Numbered from the stretch's first letter, positions 13,722 to 25,123 are shown. The stretch: 64,000 nucleotides of DNA from Poronia punctata (GCA_022579005.1 MU401652.1:1-64000), one strand, 5' to 3'. The notes: generated from the letters alone by a model not told the origin. Numbers and translations: made by a program.

Positions 13722-14582
13722 ATTATCTTTGGCGGTCATGGCACAACCTGTAAGTACATAGATCGTAGGTATCTCACGTTATGGTTGGACTTGGCGGATT
13801 ATACCCTAGATACCGCTATAGAGTAGAGTATAAATCAATTACAACTGTTATCAAGATGGGCTTTCCATACCATCACATGAGAAAGCCATATCGGTGGTAG
13901 AAACGAGGAACATTTCAAAATAGGTGACCAAATACCAACTTTGCTACTTGCTCGTAGCCTTTGAGTACATGTAAGTATCTTGATTTAATAAGATTAGGAA
14001 AGTAGAAAGCAGTCCAGCAAGGAAGGTGAAGAAAACTCTACTCGTGAGTCGTACCTACCTCACATACGCGTTGTATGCGATTTCCCGGCTAGATGCGGTC
14101 ACGGCCGGTCTTTCATAACCTTCTGGAAGCCTGTATGGAAGCGGTCTTGTAACAGGACACCGAAACTTCCGTGTACCTACTACCTAGCATAAGGACCAAT
14201 TATATTGTCCAATTCAACTGACAGCTAAGGTAGGTGCCCACTTTACTACAGCAGTTGCAAGAACCTACCCTACGAGCAGATTGGAAGTATTGGCAACTGT
14301 CACTCGATGCTAGTCTAGACTAGAGGTCACCTACAGTAACCTGGTTCTAGAACCCAACTTCTTGCTGATCTCAGGCGACGCGATCTGACTTCTCGTCCCT
14401 TTCCCAAAACATTGTACTATTTTCCTCCCCTTCGTGTCATTCGTTATTTGCTAGGTTTGAATTAAACGGCATTCCATTTGCTACACTAGCTACTACACTC
14501 GCTACGCCTTCGTCACATCCATTTATAATCTTTAATGTTCAGTAATTACCAATCTTTACATTCCTCTACCGCGATACCCACC
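13722..14582. other. Intergenic: promoter of the sphingoid-base kinase
   Basis: No gene seen. Contains several tacctacc/taggtagg words. A pyrimidine-rich stretch at about 14390-14530 lies just before the start codon, as is usual for fungal leaders. An in-frame upstream ATG at 14535 is an alternative start for the kinase. Confidence 0.4.
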
Positions 14583-16252
14583 ATGGCAGAGTCACACCAT
14601 TCCCCAGAAGTATCGGGTGTAGATAGAGTCATACACCCTAAGAAGGATTGCTCACTGTACCTGGCAGCCGACTCGCTGGTGATCTCAGGTATGCAAAATT
14701 ACGACATCAACTGCCTCGGTCAGCTTTCACTAACAACGCTTCAGACAGACTTCTAACAAAACGAAGCCAAGCCAATTTCTGCGGTTGGCGTTTCGGCAGC
14801 TCAACAACGAAAATAACCATCCCGTATTACAATATCCTCTGGGCTTCCGTCGATAAAGAGTTAGTGATCGAATGGGCGCAAGAAGACGACGACAAATTCT
14901 ACAAAAGGAAAAATCCCGACTCGAAGCTCAACTATGTGAAGATGCACTATCCTGTAGGCGAAGATTCTACCTTAGTCCTAAAGTGGGCTGAGAAGCTCCT
15001 ACAGTTAGCATATGGTCGGGCGCATTTGCAGAAGCGCGCCTTGGTCTTGGTGAATCCCAAGGCTGGACCGGGAAAAGCAGTGGAGATATTCGAGCAGGAC
15101 GTGAGACCACTGTTTGAAGCTGCGAGGATGCGTCTGACCGTGAGACGAACCTCGCGCGGTGGCGAAGGCATGGACATTTGCCGCAATCTAGACATCACGG
15201 ACTATGACGTAGTCGTCGTATGCTCAGGTGATGGATTAGCCTACGAGGTCTTCAATGGCTTTGGCGCTCGACGGGATGCCGGCATCGCCTTGAAAAAAGT
15301 TGCTGTTGCGCATATCCCCTGTGGAAGTGGTAATGCTTTGGGTGCCAATTTGAACGGCTTCTCACATCCTTCACCGTCCGCCTTAGCAATCATCAAAGGC
15401 ATACCGACGCCTATAGATTTAATGAGCGTCACCCAGGGCACGCAACGCACGCTCAGTTTTCTGAGCCAGTCGGTTGGCATAATAGCAGAGTGCGATCTCG
15501 GCACCGAGAACATGAGGTGGTTAGGGGCGAAGCGATTCGACGTCGGAATTGTTCAACGTATATGGCGCAAGCGGTTGTACCCCTGTGACGTCGCGTTCAA
15601 GCTTGAATTGGACGACAAGGACGATATCAAATCACATTATCGGGACTATCAAGCTAGGGTTGCAGAAGGTGACAAGCCCAGCGGCGATGATACCCAACGA
15701 CCCTCGTCTAGCCGTGGAGGCACACAGGGGGGGCTCCCTCCTTTACGCTTTGGCACTGTCCATGACGAGGTTCCGGATGATTGGGAGAAACACAATTTTG
15801 ACAAAATGGGCAGCTTCTATTGCGGAAAGGTAAGTCATCACCTCAACCTCGCATCGACTATGCAAACTTGTCTGTGGAATGCGTCGCTAACGATGGAGAT
15901 TTAGATGCCGTACATGACAGCCAAGGCCTGTTTCTTCCCGGCAGCCTGTCCAGAGGACGGACTAATGGATGTCGCCATGAACGATGGTGATATTAGAAAA
16001 CGCGACTACATACCATTGATGCAGTCTGTGGAGTCGGGGAATTTCTTTGACAACCCCCTGCTCTCCTACCGAAAGGTTGCCGCGTACCGCTTCACGCCAC
16101 GTAATCAACCGACTGGATACATCAGCATCGATGGCGAACGCGTTCCTTTTGAGCCATTCCAGGTTGAGGTGCACTCAGGTCTTGGCACCGTGTTGTCTAG
16201 ACGCGGACGATACGAGTGCAACGGTCCTCCTGACTGGGAAAGAGTAGCATAG
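14583..16252 (+). CDS. Sphingoid long-chain base (sphingosine) kinase
   Basis: Phosphorylates sphingoid bases to signalling phosphates, as yeast Lcb4/Lcb5 do. Predicted CDS join(14583..14688, 14745..15829, 15905..16252), 512 aa, with introns of 56 and 75 bp. The diacylglycerol-kinase-like catalytic domain begins with LVLVNPKAGPGKA. The nucleotide-binding/catalytic motif is VVVCSGDGLAYEVFNG, and IPCGSGNALGANL follows. The C-terminal lobe contains FFPAACPEDGLMDVAM and DGERVPFEPFQVEVH, typical of this family. The ATG at 14583 has a good context (ccaccATGg); 14535 is an in-frame alternative adding 16 residues. A Ser/Gly-rich insert (about residues 370-390) separates the lobes, as in other fungal members. 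No transmembrane segment seen; membrane association is likely peripheral. Confidence 0.9.
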
Positions 16253-16308
16253 GAACCTACACAACAGGGACCTGTACGAGTATATATGACCCCTACCGTA
16301 TAGGAACG

Positions 16309-16398
16309 TGCAGGACATGCAAGTCGTGCAAGACGTGCAAGACATGCAGGACATGCAAGACGTGCAAGACGTGCAAGAAGTGCAGGACATGCAAGACC
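16309..16398 (+). repeat. Ten tandem 9-bp units (tgcaRgacR type)
   Basis: Ten imperfect copies of a 9-base unit such as tgcaggaca / tgcaagacg, starting 57 bases after the kinase stop codon. Because the unit is a multiple of three, all frames stay open: one reads as Met/Gln/Asp/Val repeats, another on the opposite strand as Cys-Ser/Thr/Met repeats. It lies in the expected 3' UTR, and I see no reason to call it coding. Confidence 0.8.
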
Positions 16399-16932
16399 TG
16401 CAGCATACCAAACTCCACGACAGGATCCTGCATATTGGGACTCTGCAGCAAACCTGCTGGATAGGAACACCTAGATCAGTTGCAACTCGTCCTGTACCCT
16501 TTACAGTTACTTTTGTTTTCCCCCCATTTTACCCATTTTTGTACAATATGTACTTATACCCCCAAGCCCGATTAGCGAGACGGAACCCAAGGCGAAGATG
16601 GGGGTGCAGAGATACCCAGGAGCGGACAGAATTTGACATGATATAGGAGATGGGTTGGCGCCCTGGGAACGGTGGCGCTTGTGTCTTTCCGTATATAATT
16701 ATTCGATAGGAGCGTCAAGCTTAGATAGCTTCACAGCGATTAATGCGTAGAAGTACGTTTTTCCCACTGGCACACTAACCGTGGCCAAAAAGCAATGCAG
16801 GGGTAAATCATGAGGTTCCGCATTCAGGATATATCCATGCCAACGCCGAAACGCCAACTCTTGGTTCGTAAAAAGACCCTGTCCTCTACCTATCGATGCC
16901 TTATTTAATGAAGTCTTCTTGTTGGAATTGCG
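16399..16932. other. Intergenic between convergent genes
   Basis: 3' ends of the kinase (plus) and RRP1 (minus) face each other here. No gene or RNA recognised. Transcripts from both sides may overlap. Confidence 0.4.
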
Positions 16933-17852
16933 TTAGTCATCAAAGCCATCCCAGCTATCCTTATCACTTTGTTTATTGACAAGTTTTCCCTCTTCATCAT
17001 CCGCAGAATCGCCTGCATTCCAAGGTAGCCGGTCATCTGCGAGCGTATCCTTGGCTCTCAATCGCACAGGTTTGCAGGTAGCTCGTGTCTGGGCCTCTAT
17101 GAGCAGCCCCAGTCTGTCGAGAAACTGCCGCCCCGCTTCCCCGGTCTTTTCGGCATCCAGTAGACCGAGCTTTTCGACCTCGTCCACCCAGATGTCGAGG
17201 ACATGTAGCCGCAGGCCCGGCGGCATCTTGGATAGGTCATTTTCGGTCTCGAAAGGCCAACTAGCGAGGTTCTCGAGCACGGCATCTATCCTGTAAAGAC
17301 TCTTTTTATCCTTCTTGGGCGACAACGACGACGCCCCTCCAACAACAGTTCCATCCTCTCGCTTCTCGGGTTTCGGTAGCTTGTCGCACGCCCAGGCCAG
17401 AGCGGCGCCTAGGACCCGACGGACGAGCAGGAGAAACTTCTCCATACGGTAGACGTCGATGCCGGTCCACTCGCGGGCGAGGACGGCCCAGAAGGCGGCG
17501 AGCCAGGGTCCGACGGCATTATCGGGCAGGACGTCTATCAGGGCGGCGAGCTCGGCGCAGAGGTTCTGCTGCGGTACCGGTCGGTCGCACATCCAGAGGC
17601 TGTAGTAGAGACCTTTCCAGAGCTTCATGTATTCGAGGTGGGTCAGGCGCGAGGCGGTCGCCGAGGCGGAGAGGAATGTTCGTAGGCTTTGGAGGGCGGA
17701 TGTTCGGGTTTTTCGATCTGCGTAATGTATTTGCGCGTTAGCTTTTTCTTTTCTTTTCCTTTCCCCGGTGAAAAAGAATAATGAAATTTTGACGGACCGC
17801 TTGATGCCAGGTTCCGTATGAACGGCATATTGGTTGTTTCGTTGGACGCCAT
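16933..17852 (-). CDS. rrp1: Ribosomal RNA processing protein 1 (Rrp1/Nop52)
   Basis: Nucleolar protein needed for 27S pre-rRNA processing and 60S subunit assembly. Predicted CDS on the minus strand: exon 1 17852..17798, exon 2 17717..16933, 279 aa. The 80-bp intron (gtccgt...gcag; a weak donor) joins LASS to DRKTRTSALQSLRTFL. That restores the conserved N-terminus MPFIRNLASSDRKTR followed by MKLWKGLYYSLWMCDRP, the family hallmark. The rest is all-helical: LAREWTGIDVYRMEKFLLLVRR, then PPGLRLHVLDIWVDEVEK. The acidic C-terminus ends DSWDGFDD. It is short compared with animal RRP1 but normal for fungi. It shares a 790-bp divergent promoter with the methyltransferase at 18643. Confidence 0.9.
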
Positions 17853-18642
17853 GTTGGCGGAAGGGCTTTTTGTTTATGTCTTGTTTCGCGATAACTATTG
17901 TTACTAGTAGATGCGCGGAAATCTATTTTCTATGAAAGATTTGGGGGTTCTTTGATATATACGAGTATGATTATTAGTAAATGAATATGTAGGTAGACAT
18001 GGACAGCCTCTTATCGTCGCATTTGTTAGAGTACCGAAACAAAAATAATGTCGGCCCCCACTATCGATAAGGAATAATGCCCCGCCAATGTCCGGCCGCA
18101 TTAGCGGCTAAAAGTACGTGATATTTTTAAGTTACCTCCTTCCTACATACTTCCAAGGTCCTCTGTAACTGTTATCATAGAAGGTAGGTAGGAATGGAGA
18201 GGAAAGAACCACCTTAATGACTTACATACCTACATTACCTCCTACCTAACAAGGTTGTCAAGACTAACCCTCATTTTTCTCAGGTATGCCATTACAAATC
18301 TTATGAAGACCAATGCGAATGAAGACCCGGACGGGTAGTAGGTGTTTCCACACTTGATTCCATATCCTTTTCGGCTCCGAAGTCCGCTCTTATCACCCGG
18401 CCACGGGCACCGAGCCACACCATTCATCGTGATAGGCAGGTGCCAGTGCCACTCACTTGTGCAGGTAGGTAATCCAATGAATACCATGGTTCCTTCATGC
18501 AGGCAGGTCTCAACTTCTCTTATAAATTCTAGCCAAGCACTGCATACTTAGTTCGGATTCATATTATCTGTATCATAAACTACCTTACCTAACCTTCAAA
18601 ACCGGGCAACTTCCTTTTTCTTGATATCGTATCCGTTAAACC
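17853..18642. promoter_or_regulatory. Shared divergent promoter region (RRP1 / methyltransferase)
   Basis: 790 bases between two genes transcribed away from each other, so it must contain both promoters. taggtagg and tacctac words occur near 18180-18250. No gene seen. Confidence 0.5.
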
Positions 18643-19685
18643 ATGGCGGGCAAGACTGGTGTATCTTGGGCCGATGTGAGGTTCCGCGAGACATTGCACA
18701 AGGTCCCTAAAGTGATGTCCGAGCTTCTGGTTTCGTATTCCGGTATCCCGGAAGACAAACAGATCGCACATGTTACAAAGCTGCGCAATGAGGCCTATGT
18801 GCACTTTCCCTACCCAGTTAGTACCTACTGTCCAATCACACTTCCCTCTATTTCTTTTAGTTTCATGGCGATTTTTACATGGGGATACCTACGGCTCGGC
18901 CCAACGTTTTCTGATAGTAAATGATGTAGTGCATGGGTAGCTTCCGCTTTCTAGACTTGGACTTGTCACGACACCCGGCATATAAAGAGCATGTGGTAAC
19001 TCCTCTCTGCCAGCCTGCCGTGCCAGAGCCGTTGTTCCTCGACTGTGGAACTTGTCTCGGGCAAGACTTGCGCAAGCTGGTTGCCGACGGCGTACCTCCG
19101 CACCGTGTCTGGGCCAGCGACATCGAACCGCAGTTCATAGAGCTGGGCTTCGAGCTCTTCCAAGACAAGGAAAAACTGCAGCGAGATCATTTCCTGTGCC
19201 CTGGCGACCTTCTTTCCGAGTCTAGAGATCCAAAGGAAGACCGACTCGTTGTCCTTGATGACAGAGTTACCATTCTGAACATCACGGCCGTCTTCCACCT
19301 ATTCGACCTCGACGACCATAAGCGTATAGCCGAGCGATGTCTACGTCTCTTGAGGAAAGATACGGGCGCGCCTGTTCTAATCTTGGGGGCTCATGTCGGT
19401 GCTAACAAGCATGGTCGCTTCCACCGGGATGAGGAGCCCGGCCGCTATAGATACCAGCATAGCCCGGAGAGCTGGCAGGCTCTCTGGAGCGAGGTATGTG
19501 GACGGTCGCAGTGGAAGGATAAGATCGCGGCGCTGGAGGTGAAGTCGAAGATGTTTAAGCGCGTGCGCAATGATGACGATCCCAATGCAGATGAGATCTC
19601 GACCCTCTCGGAAGCAGATCCGGCGAGTGACGATAGGCTTTGGCAAATGTTTGAGGTTTGGGTCACTTTTAACGGCGGGTCGTGA
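18643..19685 (+). CDS. Class I SAM-dependent methyltransferase
   Basis: Predicted CDS join(18643..18816, 18930..19685), 309 aa. The 113-bp phase-0 intron (gttagt...atgtag) joins YVHFPYP to CMGSFRFLDLDLS. The Rossmann-fold SAM site is visible as PLFLDCGTCLGQDLRKLVADG (motif I). VWASDIEPQFIELGFELF follows (acidic residue binding the ribose), then LNITAVFHLFDLDDH (motif IV-V). The layout matches a fungus-specific methyltransferase family that includes enzymes of meroterpenoid and other secondary pathways, such as the AusD type. Many members have no known substrate, and no biosynthetic genes lie nearby, so the target is open. Motif I reads CGTCLG rather than the commoner LGCCFG; binding should still be possible. 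Confidence 0.82.
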
Positions 19686-20420
19686 AAGTCTGTGATAGGG
19701 GTATAGATTCATGCCTTTAGGTTTCCGCCGGTCTTTGGGGTCGCGGCGAGTATGTCGTGTTTTCATTACAGGGGCAGTACGACGATCTCGCGGACAGATT
19801 AGTTTGATGATGATGATGATACGAGCAAAAATAGACCAGGTTCCCGACAACGGGTAACGTGCGCTATTGCGGTAAAAATCTATATAATACTTGATGAGAG
19901 TCTTGAGATTATACCCCTGCCCTTTAAGAAGCCGGACATTTATCGGAGACACGTCCGAGAAAATTACAGACCTATACCTTTGTACCGTGATAAGACCTAC
20001 CGGGCCGCGGCAACCAGTATTACCATCATTGCTTCGAGTACACTGGTGACTGTGAAATCCTACCTAGAGCTGTCAAAATGTGCTTTAAACGAAAACTAAA
20101 CCGTCAGAGGTGAGGAAGTAAAATCGTCTTACCAAGATGCCTACCTAGTCATCAGATGTCGTGATAGGGTTGGCTTCCTAATCCACACGAACAAGTGTAT
20201 TTTAGTAGGACCCTGAAAATTACCGGCAGGCACTTGAGTTACTGTACTGTCCAATCAGAGAGCGATATGGACCGCCGTGAATCCCCCGAATCGAACCCCT
20301 CTATGATGCCATTGCGATTTGACTCGACTGCTTTCGGTTTCCAATATCTGTTTTCTGCTGCTGCAATAACAACTGTAACATTGACCCGGTAACAAGATCC
20401 ATAACCGAGAGGCTAATAAA
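19686..20420. other. Intergenic: promoter of adenylosuccinate synthetase
   Basis: No gene seen. A short gat repeat lies near 19806-19820. A tRNA-B-box-like string near 20286-20300 on the minus strand does not fold into a T-arm. Confidence 0.4.
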
Positions 20421-23089
20421 ATGGCGACAATTATTGTAAGATACCTTTTCACACCTTTTTGCGCTAGATGACTAATATTCCTGCCCTCTCTTATTCGTAG
20501 TTGGGATCGCAATGGGGGTAAGTTTTCACCTCGGGTTTACCTATAAAGCATTCATTCATTCATTCATTCTTCTCCGTATTTTATGCTAAAAAGTGAAATG
20601 GTTACAGGGACGAAGGCAAAGGTATTAACCTAGAACTGTCTTATCTTCCTGCACCAAGGTCAGTGCACAAGCTTATGGTTGCCCGTGATATTAGGAAAAC
20701 TTACGGATATCCTTTTAAATGAGGGTGGTTTTCAGCTTTGTGCGCGAGCAGGTAAGTTAGAAAGGGAGAGAGAGAGAGAGAGTGTGTGTGTGTGGGTGGG
20801 TGTGGATTTATCCGCGACGACGGGGGTAAATAAACATGTTCTGATATTCTGACAAAATGTTTCGTTGGTAATAGCGGGAGGGGTATGTATGCTAATACTC
20901 TTCTTGTTCGGATATGTGTGTGTGTGTGTGATATCGAGAGGGAAAAACTAACTCGCAATGTAAGCACAATGCTGGCCACTCGTAAGTCTTCTTCTTCTTC
21001 CCTGCTTAAAGTCTGTTCCCCCAGACGTATTTTTGCTAACCCGGAGTGAATGTAAACCTAGAATTGTTGCCAATGGCGTCAGTCTGGATTTCCATCTACT
21101 CCCTTCGGGTCTCGTGAACCCCTCTTGCATGAATCTCATCGGGTCGGGGGTTGTATTTCACGGTAAGTAAAGTAGTAATTACCTATGTTGCCGACCTGGA
21201 AAGACAGGAGCTGACACTAGGTACGCGCCGCAGTTCCTACATTCTTCAAGGAACTGGAAATGCTGGAAAGCAAAGGCTTGAAAGATGTGCACCAACGTAT
21301 TCTGGTGTCTGATCGATGTCAAGTGAACCTCGACCTGTAAATCTGCCTTCCCATCGATTTGGCCCCCCGAGTTATGGGCGGACCCCGTTTCAAAGTACGA
21401 TAATATGTCGCTGACATACTTTCCCAGTCATGCTACTGTGGATGGTTTAGAAGAAACCGAGGTGCGCGACTGTGTCGATGATCTTTGACGTGACGACGCA
21501 TGCTGATAGGTAGAATTTACCAAGCTCGGAGAGCGCAAGATTGGCACAAGTATGTGGGATTTACTCATCCCCCTCAGATCATCTGACATCACATCACCCT
21601 CCGTCGTGCCATACGAGAAGTCGGCTAACGAACATATTAAAAACTGACGTCTTTTCATTCAGCCGGACGTGGTATCGGGCCGGCATATAGCACAAAGGCC
21701 GCCAGGAGCGGTATCCGGATCCATGAAATCTTTGACCAGACGACTTTTGAGCGGAAACTGAGGAAGCTGGCAAACGGGTACAAGGTCCGGTTCGGCGACC
21801 TGCTCAAATACGACGTCGAGGACGAAATTCGACGTTTTCAGGACTATCGCCCGAAGCTGGCCGAGTATTGCGTCGATGCGGTTCACCTTGTCCAGAATTT
21901 CCAAAAGAATGACGGGAAGATTCTCGTCGAAGGTGCTAATGCTCTGATGCTGGATATAGATTACGGCACATATCCTTGCAAGTACATACCTGCCCTCGCC
22001 GCTCGGGAACTTCTCTGTGTAGTTCCATCTAGATTATGGCACGGGTGACGACAGATGACTAATATTAAACATGTAGATGTCACAAGCAGCAACACGGGCC
22101 TAGGGTGAAAATTATCGACTCTTATATAGTAACCGAAGCGCACAACTAACACATTTCAGGGGCGTCTTTACAGGATTGGCCATCCACCCTAAGAAGGTCG
22201 AGTAAGTACTGCCTCAAATACTGTTGAATTACTCCAGCTAACCGACGAGGGAAATAGCCAGATAATAGGGGTTGTTAAAGCTTACGTACATCTATTCAAC
22301 CCCATCCAAACAAGCCAGCAAGCAAGTATATATTACTTCTAACCGCTTAGTCTAAACCTAGACCACACGTGTAGGAGAGGGCATCTTCAAAACAGAGGAC
22401 ACTGGCGAAATCGGTGAAAAACTCCAAAGCATCGGTATGAGCTAAACATTGTTGTCGGACTTTTACATGATATGCGAGCTGATTTGCACGATAGGTAGAG
22501 AATGGGGCGTCAGTACCGGACGGAAACGTCGATGTGGCTGGCTCGATCTCGTCGTCTTGAAGTACTCGGCAGACGTGAACCACTATACGAGCCTGAATCT
22601 TTCGAAACTAGAGTATGTTTTAACCGACCACCTTTTTTTTTTAATAAAAAAATGGATTCTGACAGTTTTCCCAGTGTGTTAGACACATTCCCTATCATCA
22701 AGGTAATAAGTAACCGACTTTATATTTCTATTTCCAACGCGCTCGCTCTAATAGTCAACCCAGGTCGCCATTGCATACAAAGACCCCGAAACGGGAGACG
22801 TGCTCGAAAATTTCCCCGCAGATCTGGGCATCTTGGAAAGATGCGAGGTTATATACCAAGAGTTGGAGGGCTGGCAGCAACCTACTACACAGGCGAAGAC
22901 TTTTGTAAGATCTTCTTCACCCACGTGATATAATCTACCCAACTAACATTAAAATAGGAGGATCTACCTAAGAATGCACGGGCGTACGTTAAACTCATCG
23001 AGGATCACTGCGGTGTTCCAGTCACCTGGATCGGTACGGGTCCTAGACGGGAGGATATGATTACTCGGCCTGGACAGGGGGCGTATTGA
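20421..23089 (+). CDS. ade12: Adenylosuccinate synthetase, 19 exons
   Basis: Makes adenylosuccinate from IMP, aspartate and GTP, the first committed step to AMP. Predicted exons: 20421-20435, 20501-20517, 20608-20621, 20695-20751, 20875-20882, 20965-20981, 21062-21162, 21234-21336, 21428-21461, 21525-21549, 21663-21977, 22077-22104, 22160-22201, 22258-22285, 22362-22434, 22495-22612, 22675-22702, 22764-22904, 22958-23089. They sum to 1296 nt, 431 aa, the family's usual length (yeast about 433). The P-loop GSQWGDEGKGK spans residues 7-17 and AGGHNAGHS residues 35-43. [59 protein letters not shown]-like, [14 protein letters not shown] and [10 protein letters not shown] follow in order. All catalytic motifs are intact. 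Eighteen introns (53-123 bp) are far more than in any neighbour. The structure was worked out by matching the conserved protein, so small exons should be confirmed with RNA. Confidence 0.9.
20875..20882 (+). other. ade12: 8-nt microexon of adenylosuccinate synthetase
   Basis: Flanked by ...gtaatag and gtatgt. It supplies two bases of Ala35 and the codons for Gly36 and Gly37 in the invariant AGGHNAGH region. Without it, exons 4 and 6 do not join in frame. Confidence 0.75.
21978..22076 (+). other. ade12: GC-AG intron in adenylosuccinate synthetase
   Basis: The donor is gcaagt rather than gt. Exon 11 ends ...TATCCTT and exon 12 begins ATGTCACAAGC, giving the conserved GTYPYVTSS. The acceptor is atgtag, preceded by an actaat branch-point-like element. 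The strong gcaagt context is typical of functional GC-AG introns. Confidence 0.75.
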
Positions 23090-24042
23090 AGGTAAGATGT
23101 CCATTTGTAAGTTTGTCTAGGTTGGGCTAGGTTGTGAGGCAAGACTTCTTGTTATGTCCTTGTATAGCGTTGTGGTGGGAGGATGTCGGGTTTGGAAAGA
23201 AGGGAAGAGAGGAGCGGGGGGGAATAAAACGCACTTGGTAAAGGATATATTCTGATGACGCACCTGTCAAGATGTTTACCCTGCGGAGAGTCTGAGTGAT
23301 GATTTTGTTGTTTGCCGTTCTTTCGCTTGATCTAACCTTATATGCTTGTATGACACACACATCGTAGGGACTCACTGTCAGAGGCTGATTTCCAAACAAG
23401 TATGTATTATCTTGTGAAGGGTAAACCAGAAGAAATATATATGACTGGGATGGTCTCACCTCTTTTGTGCTTTGCAAAAGGGAGGTTTGTTTATCTATCT
23501 TGTAGGTTATAAGCAAGCCGTAATATGTACCTATACACTATATTTAGTTTATAGGCATATTATAGGGGGGTGTGCGATATGAGATTATATACCTACTTTA
23601 CATTTATCATCGTTTTATGTTCCCTTTAAACATTTCTATAGCTTATATCCCCCCTAGGTATCACACGTATCCTTCATTTTGCACTGAAAATGATGTGTGC
23701 GTCTCAACCTTAAGATGTACATGTACGTTGATACGTTTCTAGACTCTACCTAACTAACTGGATTGGTGCATATTCTTTTGAGGGTATGTACCTTAAGTAC
23801 TTATTGAGCCACTCTAAAGTACCTGACGTGGATTAAGCGCGTACGAGTATGTACTGCCGCGTTTCATCAATTAAACACCAGCATCCCCTTCGGCTAATAA
23901 TTATCGATCATCTACGCGGAAGGGTGCAATCGTTCGCAGTGCTTATCTGATATAGCCATGGATATGCACAATCCTCCTCCCTAACAAACCTACTATCAAC
24001 ATCATTTATGAATAGTCCGGGCTCGCCGGCGGTGTTGTCAAT
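23090..24042. other. Intergenic: promoter of DIM-5
   Basis: No gene seen. AT-richer than its surroundings between 23500 and 23900, but without the extreme pattern of the left-end block. Confidence 0.4.
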
Positions 24043-25123
24043 ATGGAGGAAGCAATGCGACGTCATTTTTTTAACCATGGCGAACAGGTAGGTCTGCGCT
24101 GTTCCTCTTATTTTACGCGTGCATCAAAAAACTAACCCGATTTTCTTTTTTTAGGGAACGGAGGCTGAGAAGAAGGACTGCCATTGGTGTCAAATCCGCG
24201 GTTTCGCCACACATTCGCAGTTCCCAATCACCATTGTCAATAATGTTGATGATACCATGATCCAGCCGAATTTCCGGTTCATGGAGAGATCTATTCGCGC
24301 CAAGGACATTGAACCGACTAGAAAGGAGTTTCTGTCAGGCTGCGAATGCAAAAACGGTCGGGATTGCCAGTACAACACCTGCACTTGCCTGCAAGACGTC
24401 GACGACGACAGTACGGATGAAGATGAGCATGAAAACGGCCACGAGGGCAGCAGCCGCAAGAAGGCCTACGCGTATCACACGCACAGTCCGAAGACGGGAC
24501 AGCTGCGGTCCAAAGTGCTGGCCTCTCGCGCGCCCATCTACGAGTGCCACGAGAGCTGCGCCTGCGACCGGCGCTGCCCGAACCGCGTGGTGGAGAGGGG
24601 CCGCAAGGTGCCTCTGCAGATCTTCCGCACCGAGAACAACAGGGGCTGGGGCGTCCGGTGCACGGTGGACATCAAGAAGGGACAGTTCATCGACAAGTAC
24701 ATGGGCGAGATCATCACGGAGAAGGAGGCCAACCGGCGCCGGGCCCATTCGCATTTCGCGCAGCGCAAGGACGTCTATCTGTTCGCGCTCGACAAGTTCT
24801 CCGATCCCGAGTCCTACGACGAGCGGCTGCGGGGCCCGCCGTTGGAAGTGGACGGGGAGTTCGTCTCCGGACCGACGCGCTTCATCAACCACTCCTGCGA
24901 CCCCAACTTGCGCATCTTTGCCCGCGTCGGCGATCATGCCGACAAGCATATTCATGATCTGGCATTCTTCGCTATCCGCGACATCCCCCGAGGGGAGGAG
25001 CTTACCTTTGATTACGTCGACGGGGTGGATGACTCGGACATGGACGCGCTGGATCCGAATAAGCAGAAGGACATGGCACGGTGCCTCTGTGGCAGTAAAA
25101 ACTGCCGGGGTTACCTTTGGTGA
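24043..25123 (+). CDS. dim-5: Histone H3 lysine-9 methyltransferase DIM-5 (SET domain)
   Basis: Trimethylates H3K9, the mark that directs heterochromatin and DNA methylation to RIP-mutated DNA in Neurospora. Predicted CDS join(24043..24087, 24155..25123), 337 aa. The 67-bp phase-0 intron joins HFFNHGEQ to GTEAEKKDCHWCQIR, which reproduces the known DIM-5 N-terminus. The pre-SET domain has all nine zinc cysteines: CECKNGRDCQYNTCTC, then CHESCACDRRC. The SET core has NNRGWGVRC, GQFIDKYMGEIIT, RFINHSCDPN (cofactor and active site) and ELTFDYV. The post-SET zinc site is CLCGSKNCRGYLW at the very C-terminus. There is no chromodomain, as in DIM-5 (yeast Clr4 has one). The central part (about 24540-24960) is much richer in GC at third positions than neighbouring genes. 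It appears complete and active. Confidence 0.95.

Noticed and set aside
20286..20345. tRNA-like B-box (ggttcgattc) on the minus strand
   Set aside because: The flanking bases do not form a T-stem (G opposite G), and no acceptor or anticodon stem could be found.
22613..22665. Earlier acceptor (gacag, 22665) for intron 16 of adenylosuccinate synthetase
   Set aside because: Using ttttcccag at 22674 instead gives the conserved KLDVLDTF; the earlier site inserts three non-conserved residues.
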